NCBI GenBank assembly: GCA_031291795.1
Contig: JARLIJ010000387.1
Location: forward strand, 1-39,073
DNA length: 39,073 nt
Direction: 5' to 3'
DNA from: Acetobacteraceae bacterium
GTDB lineage: Bacteria; Pseudomonadota; Alphaproteobacteria; Acetobacterales; Acetobacteraceae
The stretch's first letter is position 1. The number at the start of each line of letters is the position of its first letter. Under the pieces are notes generated by a model, which worked only from the letters and a program-made list of their open reading frames with translations, was not told the origin of the DNA and made no database searches. The position numbers were made by a program, and so were the translations under genes. Below are positions 8,347 through 17,396 of this stretch, piece after piece.

Positions 8347-10728
8347 ATGTCCCTCGCCCTGCGCATCGTTTCGGCCATCGCACTGCTTGGCACAGCCCTG
8401 GCGATCCAGTTGGCCGGCGACTGCCTGGTCTCCTGGCATGCCGTCGAACGGGCTGCGTTGACGCGTCGCGCGGCCAATGCCAGCAGCAACATGCTGGACG
8501 CAGCCTCGGCCCTCGCCGCCGAACGCGGCCTGATGAACGGGTTGCTGGCGGCCCCGGCGGCCACGCCGCGTGCGACGCAGGAGGCGATTGCCACCCAGCG
8601 GGCCAAGGCGGACGTGGCGCTGCAGGCGGGAATGGGCGGTCTGGACGGGATCCCGGTCCTCGATCCGGGTGCGCTTGGCGCCGCGGTCGACGCCATGCAT
8701 GCCGCTGCCGCTCGGGTGGACGCCTTGCGACGGGCCGCGGAGCAGGCCGTGCAGGGCACGGCGGTCGCCCCCACCCAGCCGGTCTGGTTCGCGGCGGCAA
8801 CCGGCCAGATTGAGGCGGTGACGCGCATCCGGCGGCTGCTCGATGCCGCGGGCAATGAGGAGAGCGATGTCACGCGGCTGATCGCGGTACGCGATGCCCT
8901 GAGCGACATGGCGGAGTTCACCGGCCGGGAACGTGGCCGGATCAATGGCGTCATCGCCGCCAAGGCCAGGCTGGAACCGGCGGCCCTGCTGGAAATCGGG
9001 GCGTTGCGCGGCCGCGTGGACGCTGCATGGGGGCGTATCCAGGGACGGCTGGACGCGTTGCCGCCGGATGCGGCGGGGCCGGTACGGGCGGCCGGCGTCG
9101 CGACGTTCGAAACCTTCGCCGCCCAGCGCGGGCCGGTGTTCGAGGCTGCGGCCCGCGGGGCCGACTGGCCGATCTCCGCCCCCGGGTGGTTCGCCGCCGC
9201 CACCGCCGCGATCGACGCGGTGCATGTCGCGCAGGTCGCCGCCGGCGAGGCGCTCGACGCGACGACCCACAGTCGCGCACAGGCCGGCTGGCGGCGGTTT
9301 GCGGTTGCGGTCGGCTGGTGGATCGGCGCGCTGTGCGTGGTCGTGCTGACGGCCTGGTACGTCCGGTTCCGGGTGGTCCGCCCGCTCGATCAGGCGATCG
9401 GCTCGCTGCATGCCTTGACGGGAGGAGACCTGGACGTGGTGGTGCCGCCCGCACGCGGGCATGACGAAATCGGCCGGCTGTTGCGGGCAACGCATCGCTT
9501 CCAGGCGACTGCGCGGGCCCACCATGCGCTGGAAGAAAGCCAGGCCGAATTGCAACGCCAGGCCGACGCCGGCCGCGTGCAGGCGGTGCGCGATATCGGC
9601 GCGCTGATCGAGGAGGAGACCGGCCAGGCGGTGGGTGGTGTGGTTGGACTGGCCGAGCGGTTGGCGCAGATTTCGGCTGATGTCAGGCGGGATGCGACGG
9701 CGATTGCGGCGGCGGCACGGGTTTCGGCCGACACCGCAGCCGAGGGGCTGCGGGAGAGCGACGCGGCGGCAACCGCTGCCCATGGCTTGAACGATGCGAT
9801 CCGAGATGTCGCGCAGCAGATGGACCACGCCGCCGCCACCACGCGCGGCGTGGTCAGCCGGACGACCGAGACTCGCGAGAGCTTCGCCGCGCTGTTCGCC
9901 AGCGTGACCGAGGTGCGCGAGGTCGCCCGCCTGATCGGCGACATCGCCGGCCGCACCAATCTTCTGGCGCTCAACGCAACGATCGAGGCCGCCCGTGCGG
10001 GCGAGGCCGGCAAGGGGTTTGCCGTGGTGGCGACGGAGGTGAAGAACCTCGCCAGCCAGACGGCCCAGAGCACCGAACACATTGCCGCGCGCGTCGGTGC
10101 CATCGACACCGCGGCACGCCGGGCGCAACAGGCGCTGGACGGCATCGTCGGTGCGGTCGACGCGCTGGATGCGATCGCCACCCAGGTGGCAGCGGCGGTC
10201 GAGGAACAATCGGCGGCGACCGGCCAGATCGCTGCGGCGGTGGAGGGCGCGTCGGTCGCAGCGCGGCGCACCGCCGAACAGGTGTCCGGGATGGCCGACC
10301 TGGCCACAAGCTGCTCCGACGGCGTGGCTGCGATGCAGGCTATCGGCACGCAGACGGTGCAGCAGATCAGCGGCTTGCAGAACGCCCTGGTGGCGATCCT
10401 CCGATCGCGGGTGGCGGAGCTGAACCGGCGCGACAGCGACCGCGTTCCGGTGGCGTTGCCGGCACGGTTGATCCATGCGGGCGGCACGACAACGGGACTG
10501 TTGCGCGACCTCTCGGCTGGCGGCGCGCGCTTTTCCGGCGCTGCCCTTGCGGCATCGACCGCCCAATTGCAGGCCGCCGGCCTGCCAAACGCAGCCGTGC
10601 GCGTGGTGGGGCGATCCGAGGATGCGTTGCACCTGGCATTCGCGTTCGCCTCGGACGACGAGCGGCACCGCATGGCCGAGGCGGTTGCACGACTGACGGC
10701 GGCCCCGGTCACGGCCCTCGCGGCCTGA
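8347..10728 (+). CDS. Methyl-accepting chemotaxis protein with C-terminal PilZ domain
   Basis: A 793-residue chemoreceptor. A first membrane helix at about 5-24 precedes a long periplasmic helical region (about 30-315) with ERGLMNGLL and [12 protein letters not shown], resembling NIT (nitrate/nitrite-sensing type) domains. A second membrane helix lies at about 318-338, then a HAMP domain ([20 protein letters not shown]), then the signalling domain with the conserved hairpin [20 protein letters not shown] that contacts CheA/CheW. The C-terminus adds a PilZ-type domain: RRDSDR and DLSAGGARF match the RxxxR and D/NxSxxG motifs that bind cyclic di-GMP. The ligand and the flagellar or other target are unknown. 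It ends exactly where recX ends on the other strand. Confidence 0.9.
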   Translation: MSLALRIVSAIALLGTALAIQLAGDCLVSWHAVERAALTRRAANASSNMLDAASALAAERGLMNGLLAAPAATPRATQEAIATQRAKADVALQAGMGGLDGIPVLDPGALGAAVDAMHAAAARVDALRRAAEQAVQGTAVAPTQPVWFAAATGQIEAVTRIRRLLDAAGNEESDVTRLIAVRDALSDMAEFTGRERGRINGVIAAKARLEPAALLEIGALRGRVDAAWGRIQGRLDALPPDAAGPVRAAGVATFETFAAQRGPVFEAAARGADWPISAPGWFAAATAAIDAVHVAQVAAGEALDATTHSRAQAGWRRFAVAVGWWIGALCVVVLTAWYVRFRVVRPLDQAIGSLHALTGGDLDVVVPPARGHDEIGRLLRATHRFQATARAHHALEESQAELQRQADAGRVQAVRDIGALIEEETGQAVGGVVGLAERLAQISADVRRDATAIAAAARVSADTAAEGLRESDAAATAAHGLNDAIRDVAQQMDHAAATTRGVVSRTTETRESFAALFASVTEVREVARLIGDIAGRTNLLALNATIEAARAGEAGKGFAVVATEVKNLASQTAQSTEHIAARVGAIDTAARRAQQALDGIVGAVDALDAIATQVAAAVEEQSAATGQIAAAVEGASVAARRTAEQVSGMADLATSCSDGVAAMQAIGTQTVQQISGLQNALVAILRSRVAELNRRDSDRVPVALPARLIHAGGTTTGLLRDLSAGGARFSGAALAASTAQLQAAGLPNAAVRVVGRSEDALHLAFAFASDDERHRMAEAVARLTAAPVTALAA

Positions 10729-11358
10729 TCAGCGTCGCAGGGCCAGCACGCGGTCCTCGGCTTCCGCCGGGTCCATCGCAAGGGCCTGCGCGGCAAGCGC
10801 CTGCACAAACCCGGCGCGGGCCAGGATTCCCAACTCCTTGCGGTGGACCGCCTCGTCGGCGGTGTCTGCGGCCCGGAACGGGCCGATACGCCGGCGGCGC
10901 GCCAGGCTCAGGGCTGCTGCCAGTTCGGTGTCCGGATCATCGGGGGCCGCGCTGCGTGCCAGTTCCGTATCGACTCCTTTGGCCGCGAGATGCGCCGCGA
11001 TGGCGCGGCGGGAGCGGCCGGCCCGGGTCAGGCTGCGCGCGCGGCTGGCGGCGAACTCGGCGTCGCTGACCGCGCCGGCCGCGGCGAGGCGGGCGACCAC
11101 GGCGCCCGCAATGGCGCTGGCCGTGGCGGCCAGTTCCGCGACGGTTTCGCGGTCGGCGCCGACTTCTGCGGCGCGCGCCCATCGCTCGATCCGCCGCTGC
11201 AGCACGCGGCGCAAACCGGCCTCGGTCGCCGCATAGCGGGCGAGATGCGCCAGTGCCGCGTCACGCAGGGATGTCTCGTCGGGCGGCGGCCCAACAGGAC
11301 GCGCGCCAACGGAATCGCCGGCGGGGTGATTGATGCGGGAAGCAGGGCGATGCGCCAT
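10729..11358 (-). CDS. recX: RecX family regulatory protein
   Basis: About 209 residues, rich in Arg and Ala helices, with the RecX-type start of the first repeat (LAHLARYAATEAGLRRVLQRR) and later three-helix repeats (VSDAEFAASRARSL; GRSRRAIAAHLAAKGV). RecX binds RecA filaments and limits recombinase activity. The start is uncertain: ATG at 11358 (MAHRPASRIN) is used, with an upstream in-frame alternative at 11442. The gene is convergent with the chemoreceptor gene with no gap and is not next to recA in this window. Confidence 0.82.
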   Translation of the reverse strand: MAHRPASRINHPAGDSVGARPVGPPPDETSLRDAALAHLARYAATEAGLRRVLQRRIERWARAAEVGADRETVAELAATASAIAGAVVARLAAAGAVSDAEFAASRARSLTRAGRSRRAIAAHLAAKGVDTELARSAAPDDPDTELAAALSLARRRRIGPFRAADTADEAVHRKELGILARAGFVQALAAQALAMDPAEAEDRVLALRR

Positions 11359-11481
11359 GTCCGCACGATGCCATCCCGGCAGTACGGCGCAAGGCCGCAT
11401 TGCGCGCCGGGCACAGCGGAATACGCGCTGCTTGTTTGACACCCGGCCAGCCGGCAGCCAATGTCCGCGGCTCCCCAGGAA

Positions 11482-11503
11482 CCGCCCCGAATGATCGGGG
11501 CGG
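11482..11503 (+). promoter_or_regulatory. Hairpin in the argD leader
   Basis: CCGCCCCGA (11482-11490) and TCGGGGCGG (11495-11503) form a perfect 9-bp stem with a 4-nt loop, followed 9 nt later by TTTT. It lies 45 bp before argD in the divergent recX/argD gap, where no gene ends. It could be an attenuator or a regulator site; the role is inferred only from position and shape. Confidence 0.4.
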
Positions 11504-11548
11504 GAGATCCGTTTTGTGGGACGCCACTAACGAGGGTCAGAACCCCCG

Positions 11549-12742
11549 ATGATTTCCGCTCTTCTGCCGAACTACGCGCGTGCCGACCTCGCTTTCGAGC
11601 GGGGCGAAGGTGCCTGGTTGTGGACGGTCGACGGGCGACGATTCCTCGATTTCGGGTCCGGCATCGCCACCGCGTCCCTCGGCCACGGCCATCCGCATCT
11701 CGTCAAGGCCATCGCCGACCAGGCGGCCAAGGTGATGCACACCTCGAACCTGTACCGCATTCCGCAGGCCGAACGGCTGGCCCAGCGGCTGGTAGAGGCG
11801 ACGTTCGCCGACAGCGTGTTCTTCTGCAACTCGGGCGCGGAAGCGAACGAGGGCATGATCAAGATGATGCGCCGCGCAATGTCGGATGCCGGCAAGCCGG
11901 AGCGGTTCCGGCTGATCTGCTTCGAGGGCGCGTTCCACGGCCGCACGCTGGCGACGCTGGCAGCGACCGGAAACGCGAAATATTTGGAAGGCTTCGGCCC
12001 GGTGGTCGAGGGCTTCGATCACGTCCCGTTCAACAACATGAACGCGGTGCGCAACGCGATCGGGTCCGGGACCTGCGGCATCATCGTGGAACCGATCCAG
12101 GGCGAGGGCGGCGTGCGACCGGCCGACCTGCAGTTCCTGCGCGACCTGCGGGCTGTGTGCGACGAGTTCGGCATCATCCTCGGGATGGATGAGGTGCAAT
12201 CCGGCATGGGCCGCACCGGCAAGCTGTTCGCGCATGAATGGGCCGGTATCACCCCGGACGTCATGTCGGCGGCCAAGGGCATCGGCGGCGGCTTCCCGCT
12301 GGGTGCCGTGCTGGCCAAGGAACAGTTCGCCAAGGCGCTCAAGCCCGGCACGCATGGCACCACGTTCGGCGGCAACCCGCTCGCCTGCGCCGCTGGCAAC
12401 GCCGTGCTGGACGTGATCCTCGCGCCCGGCTTCCTGGAAGACGTCCAGCGCAAAGGCCGCAAGCTGCGATCCGAACTGGACGCTGTCGCACGTGAATTCC
12501 CGACCGTGTTCGCAGACGCGCGCGGCATGGGCCTTCTGCTCGGGCTCAAATGCGTGCTGCCGCAGGGGCAGGTGCAAGCGGCCTGCGTCGCCGAGGGGCT
12601 GATGGCAATCACCGCGGGCGACAACGTGCTGCGCCTGGCACCCCCGCTGGTCGTGACCGACAGCGATATCGAGCAAGGCGTGGCGATGCTGCGCCGTGCC
12701 GCCGCGACCTGTGCCGCCGAGGCACGGGCAGGCGCACGATGA
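11549..12742 (+). CDS. argD: Acetylornithine/succinyldiaminopimelate aminotransferase
   Basis: A 397-residue class III PLP aminotransferase. It transfers the amino group to N-acetylglutamate semialdehyde in arginine synthesis. [18 protein letters not shown] (91-108) is the phosphate-binding SGxEANE region. D214-E215 lie in [14 protein letters not shown], and K243 in [15 protein letters not shown] is the PLP lysine. [11 protein letters not shown] also fits the family. Length is normal. Its stop overlaps the argF start (ATGA), so the two are cotranslated. Confidence 0.94.
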   Translation: MISALLPNYARADLAFERGEGAWLWTVDGRRFLDFGSGIATASLGHGHPHLVKAIADQAAKVMHTSNLYRIPQAERLAQRLVEATFADSVFFCNSGAEANEGMIKMMRRAMSDAGKPERFRLICFEGAFHGRTLATLAATGNAKYLEGFGPVVEGFDHVPFNNMNAVRNAIGSGTCGIIVEPIQGEGGVRPADLQFLRDLRAVCDEFGIILGMDEVQSGMGRTGKLFAHEWAGITPDVMSAAKGIGGGFPLGAVLAKEQFAKALKPGTHGTTFGGNPLACAAGNAVLDVILAPGFLEDVQRKGRKLRSELDAVAREFPTVFADARGMGLLLGLKCVLPQGQVQAACVAEGLMAITAGDNVLRLAPPLVVTDSDIEQGVAMLRRAAATCAAEARAGAR

Positions 12743-13707
12743 GCGCGGCACTCCGGCGTCCCCGGAACGACACTGGCCGCGCCTCCGACATGGAGGCCGG
12801 CCCGCGGCACTTCCTTGATCTGCGCGATTTCGATACGGCGACCCTGCGCCAGATGCTGGACGTGGCATCCGGCTTCAAGCGAACGGGGGGCGTGACGTCG
12901 CGCCCACTCGCCGGCAAGACCCTGGCACTGATCTTCGAGAAGCCATCCACCCGCACCCGCGTCTCGTTCGAGGTCGGGATGCGGCAGTTGGGTGGCGACG
13001 TCGTCGTGTTGTCGGGTCGTGATATGCAGACCGGGCGCGGGGAAATTCCCGCCGATACCGCACGTGTGCTGTCGCGCTACGTCGATGCGATCGTGCTGCG
13101 CACCGACAACGTCTCGAAGCTGCATGAGCTGGCGGAGTTCGCCACCGTGCCGGTGATCAACGGCCTGACCGATACGTCGCACCCGTGCCAGCTGATGGCC
13201 GACGTGCTGACGTTCGAGGAGCATCGTGGCCCGATCGCCGGGCAAATCGTGGCTTGGTGCGGCGACGGCAACAACGTTGCGCGCAGCTGGATCGAGGCGG
13301 CGGTGCGTTTCGGCTTCACCCTGCGCCTCGCCACGCCCGACGCGCTGACGCCGCCCAAGGAGCTGCTGGACTGGGCGCGCGCCCAGGGCGGCAAGATCGA
13401 GCTGACCGACGATCCCGAGAAGGCTGTCGCCGGGGCGCGCTGCGTGGTGACCGATACCTGGGTCTCGATGTCGGACGATCCGCAGACCAGCCGGCACAAC
13501 CTGCTGGCGCCGTACCGCGTGACGAGCGAGCTGATGGCAAAGGCCGCATCGGACGCGATCTTCATGCACTGCCTGCCCGTGCATCGCGGCGAGGAGGTCA
13601 CCGCCGAGGTAATCGACGGTCCGCAATCCGTGGTGTTCGATGAGGCCGAGAACCGCCTGCACGCCCAGAAAGGCGTCCTGGCCTGGGCGCTCGGCGCCGC
13701 GCGCTAG
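12739..13707 (+). CDS. argF: Ornithine carbamoyltransferase
   Basis: A 322-residue enzyme forming citrulline from ornithine and carbamoyl phosphate. It shows the carbamoyl-phosphate motif STRTR (70-74), HPCQ (148-151), the ornithine loop near WVSMSDD and HCLP (277-280). The ATG overlapping the argD stop is taken as start; an internal ATG at 12790 would remove a short, poorly conserved leader and is a realistic alternative. Confidence 0.95.
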   Translation: MSAALRRPRNDTGRASDMEAGPRHFLDLRDFDTATLRQMLDVASGFKRTGGVTSRPLAGKTLALIFEKPSTRTRVSFEVGMRQLGGDVVVLSGRDMQTGRGEIPADTARVLSRYVDAIVLRTDNVSKLHELAEFATVPVINGLTDTSHPCQLMADVLTFEEHRGPIAGQIVAWCGDGNNVARSWIEAAVRFGFTLRLATPDALTPPKELLDWARAQGGKIELTDDPEKAVAGARCVVTDTWVSMSDDPQTSRHNLLAPYRVTSELMAKAASDAIFMHCLPVHRGEEVTAEVIDGPQSVVFDEAENRLHAQKGVLAWALGAAR

Positions 13708-13735
13708 CCGGGACGTCCGCGCCGGCTTATCCGTC

Positions 13736-13775
13736 GCTGACCGCGCGACGGATGAGCTGACCGCGCGACGGATGA
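13736..13775. repeat. Two perfect 20-bp tandem repeats with degenerate copies
   Basis: GCTGACCGCGCGACGGATGA occurs twice head to tail (13736-13755, 13756-13775). Weaker echoes (CACGACGGATG, CCAGGATGAG, CCGCGGATGAC) continue to about 13834. The repeats lie in the 261-bp gap between argF and the response regulator; the remainder of that gap shows no recognised feature. Confidence 0.75.
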
Positions 13776-13968
13776 CTGCCTCCGGATAACCACACGACGG
13801 ATGCCCTCGCCAGGATGAGCCCACCGCGGATGACCACTCCGCAACCGAGGGCACGCCGCGCTGCCGTGACTGCATGTCGGTGCGCATCCGGCACAGCGGG
13901 CCTTAGCGAATTCTCAATCAGCCACTCATACGATCGCCCGCGTGAACGACCGAAATGGGTTCGTGGGC

Positions 13969-14406
13969 ATGCTGAACGAGCCGATCGAGCAAACCATCAT
14001 CATCGCCGAAAATGATTCGATGGTGCGCGGCATCCTGCGTTCGATCCTGGAGCAGCCTGGGCGCGCGCTGCTGCTGGCCGCGGACGGCCATGAGGCGGTG
14101 CATTACGCCGAAACCGTGCAAGCGACCCTGGTCCTGCTGGACATGATGATGCCGCGGATGGGCGGGATCATCGCGTGCCAACAGATCCGGGAGCTGTCGA
14201 ATTACAAAGATGTGCCGGTCGTCATCCTGACCGGATTCGACAGTGAGCGGGCCCGGCGGGATGCCCGTCGTGTCGGGGTGACCTCATTCTTCGTGAAGCC
14301 GTTCACGACCGACAACCTGCGGCGTGGCCTGGCGCCGCTGATCGCCACCGGGCAGGAGGCGATCACCCGTGCCGCGCTGCCGGGCTTAGCGGGCCCACGC
14401 TTCTAG
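13969..14406 (+). CDS. Single-domain response regulator
   Basis: About 145 residues, almost only a CheY-like receiver domain. Acidic residues lie in IIIAENDSMV, the phosphorylated Asp is in LVLLDMMMPRMGG, the conserved Thr in ILTGFDSE, and the Lys in FFVKPFTTD. There is no DNA-binding or enzymatic output domain. The start is uncertain: ATG 13969 places the Asp at residue 58, as is usual, while GTG 13942 adds nine residues. The gene converges on a hybrid histidine kinase, but pairing with it is only a guess. Confidence 0.85.
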   Translation: MLNEPIEQTIIIAENDSMVRGILRSILEQPGRALLLAADGHEAVHYAETVQATLVLLDMMMPRMGGIIACQQIRELSNYKDVPVVILTGFDSERARRDARRVGVTSFFVKPFTTDNLRRGLAPLIATGQEAITRAALPGLAGPRF

Positions 14407-14410
14407 CGGC

Positions 14411-14431
14411 GGCGCAGCCGGCTGTTGCGCC
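14411..14431. terminator. Possible bidirectional terminator hairpin
   Basis: GGCGCA and TGCGCC form a 6-bp stem around a GCCGGCTGT loop, in the 27 bp between the convergent response regulator and histidine kinase genes. No U-tract follows, so the call is weak. Confidence 0.3.
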
Positions 14432-14433
14432 GT

Positions 14434-16908
14434 CTATGGCGCAGCGATCGAAACGTGATTCGGCACGCAGGGCAGGCGTCGGCGCAATACGGTCAGGGAC
14501 GCCTCGGCGACGGCAACCAATGTCGCGGTCGCTTCGGACCGTTCGCCCAGATCATCCGCTTCCAGATGCTGATAGCGCTGCAGCGCTGTGGACAATGCCC
14601 TGAATCCGAGCAATCCCGCGGCCCCGACCGTGTCGTGCACGAGGTCGGCGAGCCCCTCGGCATCACGCTCGTCAGGGTGGCGCAGCAGGGCGATCAGATC
14701 GCAGATCCGACCGGACAGGGTGCGCAGATGGGCCTCCACGTTGTCGGCGCTCATACCTGCCGCCAGTTGGCTCAGCTGGGCTTCGTCGAGCAGCGGCAGG
14801 CCTTCCCGCACGGCCGGACCCGGACGTGGTGCCCCCGTCGCCGCCTGTACCGCCGCGAGGAGTTCGCCGGCATTGTAGGGCTTCGGCATCAGCAGGCTGA
14901 TCTGCGCCTCATCGTAGCCGGCCTGCCGGGTGACGTGCATGTCGGCGGTCAGCAACAGGATCGGCGTGCGGCTGCGCAGGCCGTCCAATCCGCGGATGCG
15001 CCGCGCGGTCTCCAGCCCGTTCATGCGCGGCATGCGCATGTCCGTGACGACGATGTCGAAATCCTCGCTGGCAGCGATGTGCAGAGCCTCGGCTCCGTTC
15101 GCAGCGGTCGTCACCTGGTGGCCGGCAGCGCGCAGGAACGTGGTGGCGACGTCGCGGTTGGTGGCATCGTCCTCGGCCAGCAGGATCCGCAGCCGTTTGC
15201 CGGAGGCCGCCATTGCCGGTGCGGCTTCCGCGGGCGGCACCGTTGCCTCGGTGACGGGGATTTCCAGCCAGAACAGGCTGCCGCCACCCGGGTTGTCCTG
15301 GTACCCGATGACGCCGTTCATACGCCTGACCAGCCCCGCGGCGATCGAAAGCCCGATGCCCCAGCCGCTCACGTTGCGTTCGGTGTCGAGCCGGTCGAAC
15401 GCCCGGAACAGACGGGCGCGCTTGGCTGGCGGAACCCCTGGGCCGGTATCGGCGACCTCGCACCGCAGGCGGATGGCAGTGCCGCTCAGCGTCAGCGTGA
15501 CGCTGCCCCGTTCAGTGTATTTCACTGCGTTCGAGATGAGGTTTCCGAGCACTTGCTTGAGCTGGTTGGGGTCCAGATTGAGGCAGCGGGGCAGGTCGGC
15601 ATCGACCTGACAGGTCAGAACCAGGCCCTGCCGGGCAGCCTCGGGCTGCATCAGGACACGGCATTGCGCCACCAGCAGGTCCGGATTGGTCGGCTCCGGA
15701 TGCGGTGCGCTGAGCAGCAGGTCCGAGTGGGTGAAGTCGATCAACCGATCGATCACCATCCGCAGATGAGTGCCTGCGCTGGTCAGTGCCGCGAGTTGGC
15801 CGGCCTGTTCCGGCTGCAGGCCGGGCATGTCGGAGAGCATTTCGGCGTAGCCCAGCACGCTGGTCAGCGGCGTACGCAGTTCATGGCTGACCGTCGTGAT
15901 GATGCGGGCTTTCTCGGCTTCCGCGTGGTGGACGGCAGCCTCGGCCCGGGCCTGCTCGACAGCGGCACGCCGGAACGCGCGAACCAGCGCGACATCCAAC
16001 GCACCGAGCGCCAGCAGCACCGCAAGCAGTCCGCCGGCCTTGATCCACCATCCCTGGTAGATATCCTGGTCGGCGAGCCCGACGCTGACGACCAGCGGCA
16101 GTTCTCCCACCCGGTGCAGGGCGGTGGTGCGTGCGATCCGGTCGGGATCCACTGTCTCGATGTCCGGTGTGCCGGTGGCGAGGAAGCGGAACAACGGCGC
16201 GCCATGGGGCATCGTGCGGCCGATATCGTCCGGATTGAACGGCAGCCGCATCAGGATGACGCCGTCGGTGCGCATCAACGCGATGCTGCCATGCACGCCG
16301 AGGTCGAGCGAGGTGAACGCCTGCTGCACATAGGCGAGCCGCATGCTGCCGACCACCACGCCGGCGAAGCTGCCGTCCGGGTGGGTGCGCCGGCGTGCCA
16401 GCGGGACCGTCGCCGGCTGGCCGGGGCTGGTCAGGACAGGATGCCCGATGAACAGCTGGTCTTGCGGGTCCCGCCGCACCGCCTGGAAGTAGTCCCGCCC
16501 GGCGAAATTGGCCGGTCGCGGCGTCGGGGCCTGCAGGTCGGCGATGACGTCACCCGCTTCGTTCAGGACGTTCAGGAACCCGAACGGCACGGCGGCGGCG
16601 GTCCGGTCGAACAGGACCATCTGGCGCAGTTCCCCGGTCAGCTGCCACAACCCGGGCAGGTCCAGCCCGTGGGCCACGGCCTGCAGCGACAGGTCGTAGA
16701 GCGTGATGGTGCGCGTGATGTCCTGCGCGACGGCGGTCGCGATGTTCGCGGCCGCCCGATCAGCCCGGCGCGCGTCCTCGCGCCGGTCGGCCAGCAGCAC
16801 CAGCCCGCAGAGTACCGCGATGCCCAGCGTCACGAGCACGCCGATCATCGGCAGCGGATGCGGCCGATGGCGTGGCAGGAGCGGGGACAGGAGGCCGAGC
16901 GGTCGCAT
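14434..16908 (-). CDS. Hybrid sensor histidine kinase with receiver and Hpt domains
   Basis: An 824-residue membrane sensor. A membrane helix at about 21-40 is followed by a periplasmic region (about 45-285) that looks like a double-Cache/PDC sensor (GRDYFQAVRRDPQDQLFIGHPVL), then a second helix (about 289-310). The cytoplasmic part has a dimerisation domain with phospho-His H342 (TVSHELRTPLTS), an ATPase domain with N460, DTGPG (487-491) and GWGIGL, then a receiver with D623, T654 and K676. The C-terminus is a histidine phosphotransfer domain with H758 (LVHDTVGAAGLLGF). The protein can thus carry a His-Asp-His relay within itself and pass phosphate to a separate regulator. The signal and final target are not visible. 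Confidence 0.92.
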   Translation of the reverse strand: MRPLGLLSPLLPRHRPHPLPMIGVLVTLGIAVLCGLVLLADRREDARRADRAAANIATAVAQDITRTITLYDLSLQAVAHGLDLPGLWQLTGELRQMVLFDRTAAAVPFGFLNVLNEAGDVIADLQAPTPRPANFAGRDYFQAVRRDPQDQLFIGHPVLTSPGQPATVPLARRRTHPDGSFAGVVVGSMRLAYVQQAFTSLDLGVHGSIALMRTDGVILMRLPFNPDDIGRTMPHGAPLFRFLATGTPDIETVDPDRIARTTALHRVGELPLVVSVGLADQDIYQGWWIKAGGLLAVLLALGALDVALVRAFRRAAVEQARAEAAVHHAEAEKARIITTVSHELRTPLTSVLGYAEMLSDMPGLQPEQAGQLAALTSAGTHLRMVIDRLIDFTHSDLLLSAPHPEPTNPDLLVAQCRVLMQPEAARQGLVLTCQVDADLPRCLNLDPNQLKQVLGNLISNAVKYTERGSVTLTLSGTAIRLRCEVADTGPGVPPAKRARLFRAFDRLDTERNVSGWGIGLSIAAGLVRRMNGVIGYQDNPGGGSLFWLEIPVTEATVPPAEAAPAMAASGKRLRILLAEDDATNRDVATTFLRAAGHQVTTAANGAEALHIAASEDFDIVVTDMRMPRMNGLETARRIRGLDGLRSRTPILLLTADMHVTRQAGYDEAQISLLMPKPYNAGELLAAVQAATGAPRPGPAVREGLPLLDEAQLSQLAAGMSADNVEAHLRTLSGRICDLIALLRHPDERDAEGLADLVHDTVGAAGLLGFRALSTALQRYQHLEADDLGERSEATATLVAVAEASLTVLRRRLPCVPNHVSIAAP

Positions 16909-17138
16909 GCGCGTGTCCTGATGAGGCGCGCAGGGTAGCGGGAGAATCTGACCAAGTGCTTAAGGCGGCAGGGCGACGACCGCGGGTCCGGTCCGCGCCG
17001 CCATGCCCGATTTCGGCAGCTGGATTGCTGCAAAGTGCTGCCGGGCGGGCCGCCCAGGTGCTTGCGCTTACGCGGAAAATACGTCATTTCTCCCATCGAG
17101 ACACTTAGAACTGACGTCTCAGACATGACTCCAGCCAT

Positions 17139-17396
17139 ATGATCACTGCTGCACAGATCCGCGCCGCCCGTGCCCTGCTGGGAATCGACCAGCGTCGTCT
17201 GGCAGAGCTGTCCGCGCTGTCGCTGCCGACCATCCAGCGCATGGAAGCCAGCGACGGGGTCGTGCGCGGCAATGTCGACTCGCTGATGAAGCTCGTGGGT
17301 GCGCTGCAGGCCGCCGGGATCGAGCTGATTGGGGAGAGGGCGCCGAGCCCTTCCGGTGGACGCGGCGTACGGTTGGTTGCGGACCGGACTGCATGA
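17139..17396 (+). CDS. Small XRE-type helix-turn-helix regulator
   Basis: An 85-residue protein whose first two thirds form a lambda-repressor-like fold: ITAAQIRAARALLGIDQRRLAELSALSLPTIQRMEAS has the typical helix-turn-helix order. No ligand domain follows. Its stop overlaps the hyfB ATG (ATGA at 17393-17396), so it is translated with the Ehr operon and may regulate it. The 230-bp gap upstream (16909-17138) has no other gene and must hold the operon promoter; only short imperfect inverted repeats such as GAGAC/GTCTC (17098-17120) were seen there. Confidence 0.8.
   Translation: MITAAQIRAARALLGIDQRRLAELSALSLPTIQRMEASDGVVRGNVDSLMKLVGALQAAGIELIGERAPSPSGGRGVRLVADRTA

Noticed and set aside
8287-10668. 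Long open frame of about 790 codons on the strand opposite the chemoreceptor
   Set aside because: It mirrors a high-GC gene, has no family motif, and the plus-strand protein is clearly a chemoreceptor.
14425-16938. 837-codon plus-strand frame across the histidine kinase
   Set aside because: Same reason: Gln/Arg/His-rich shadow without domains, opposite a complete kinase.
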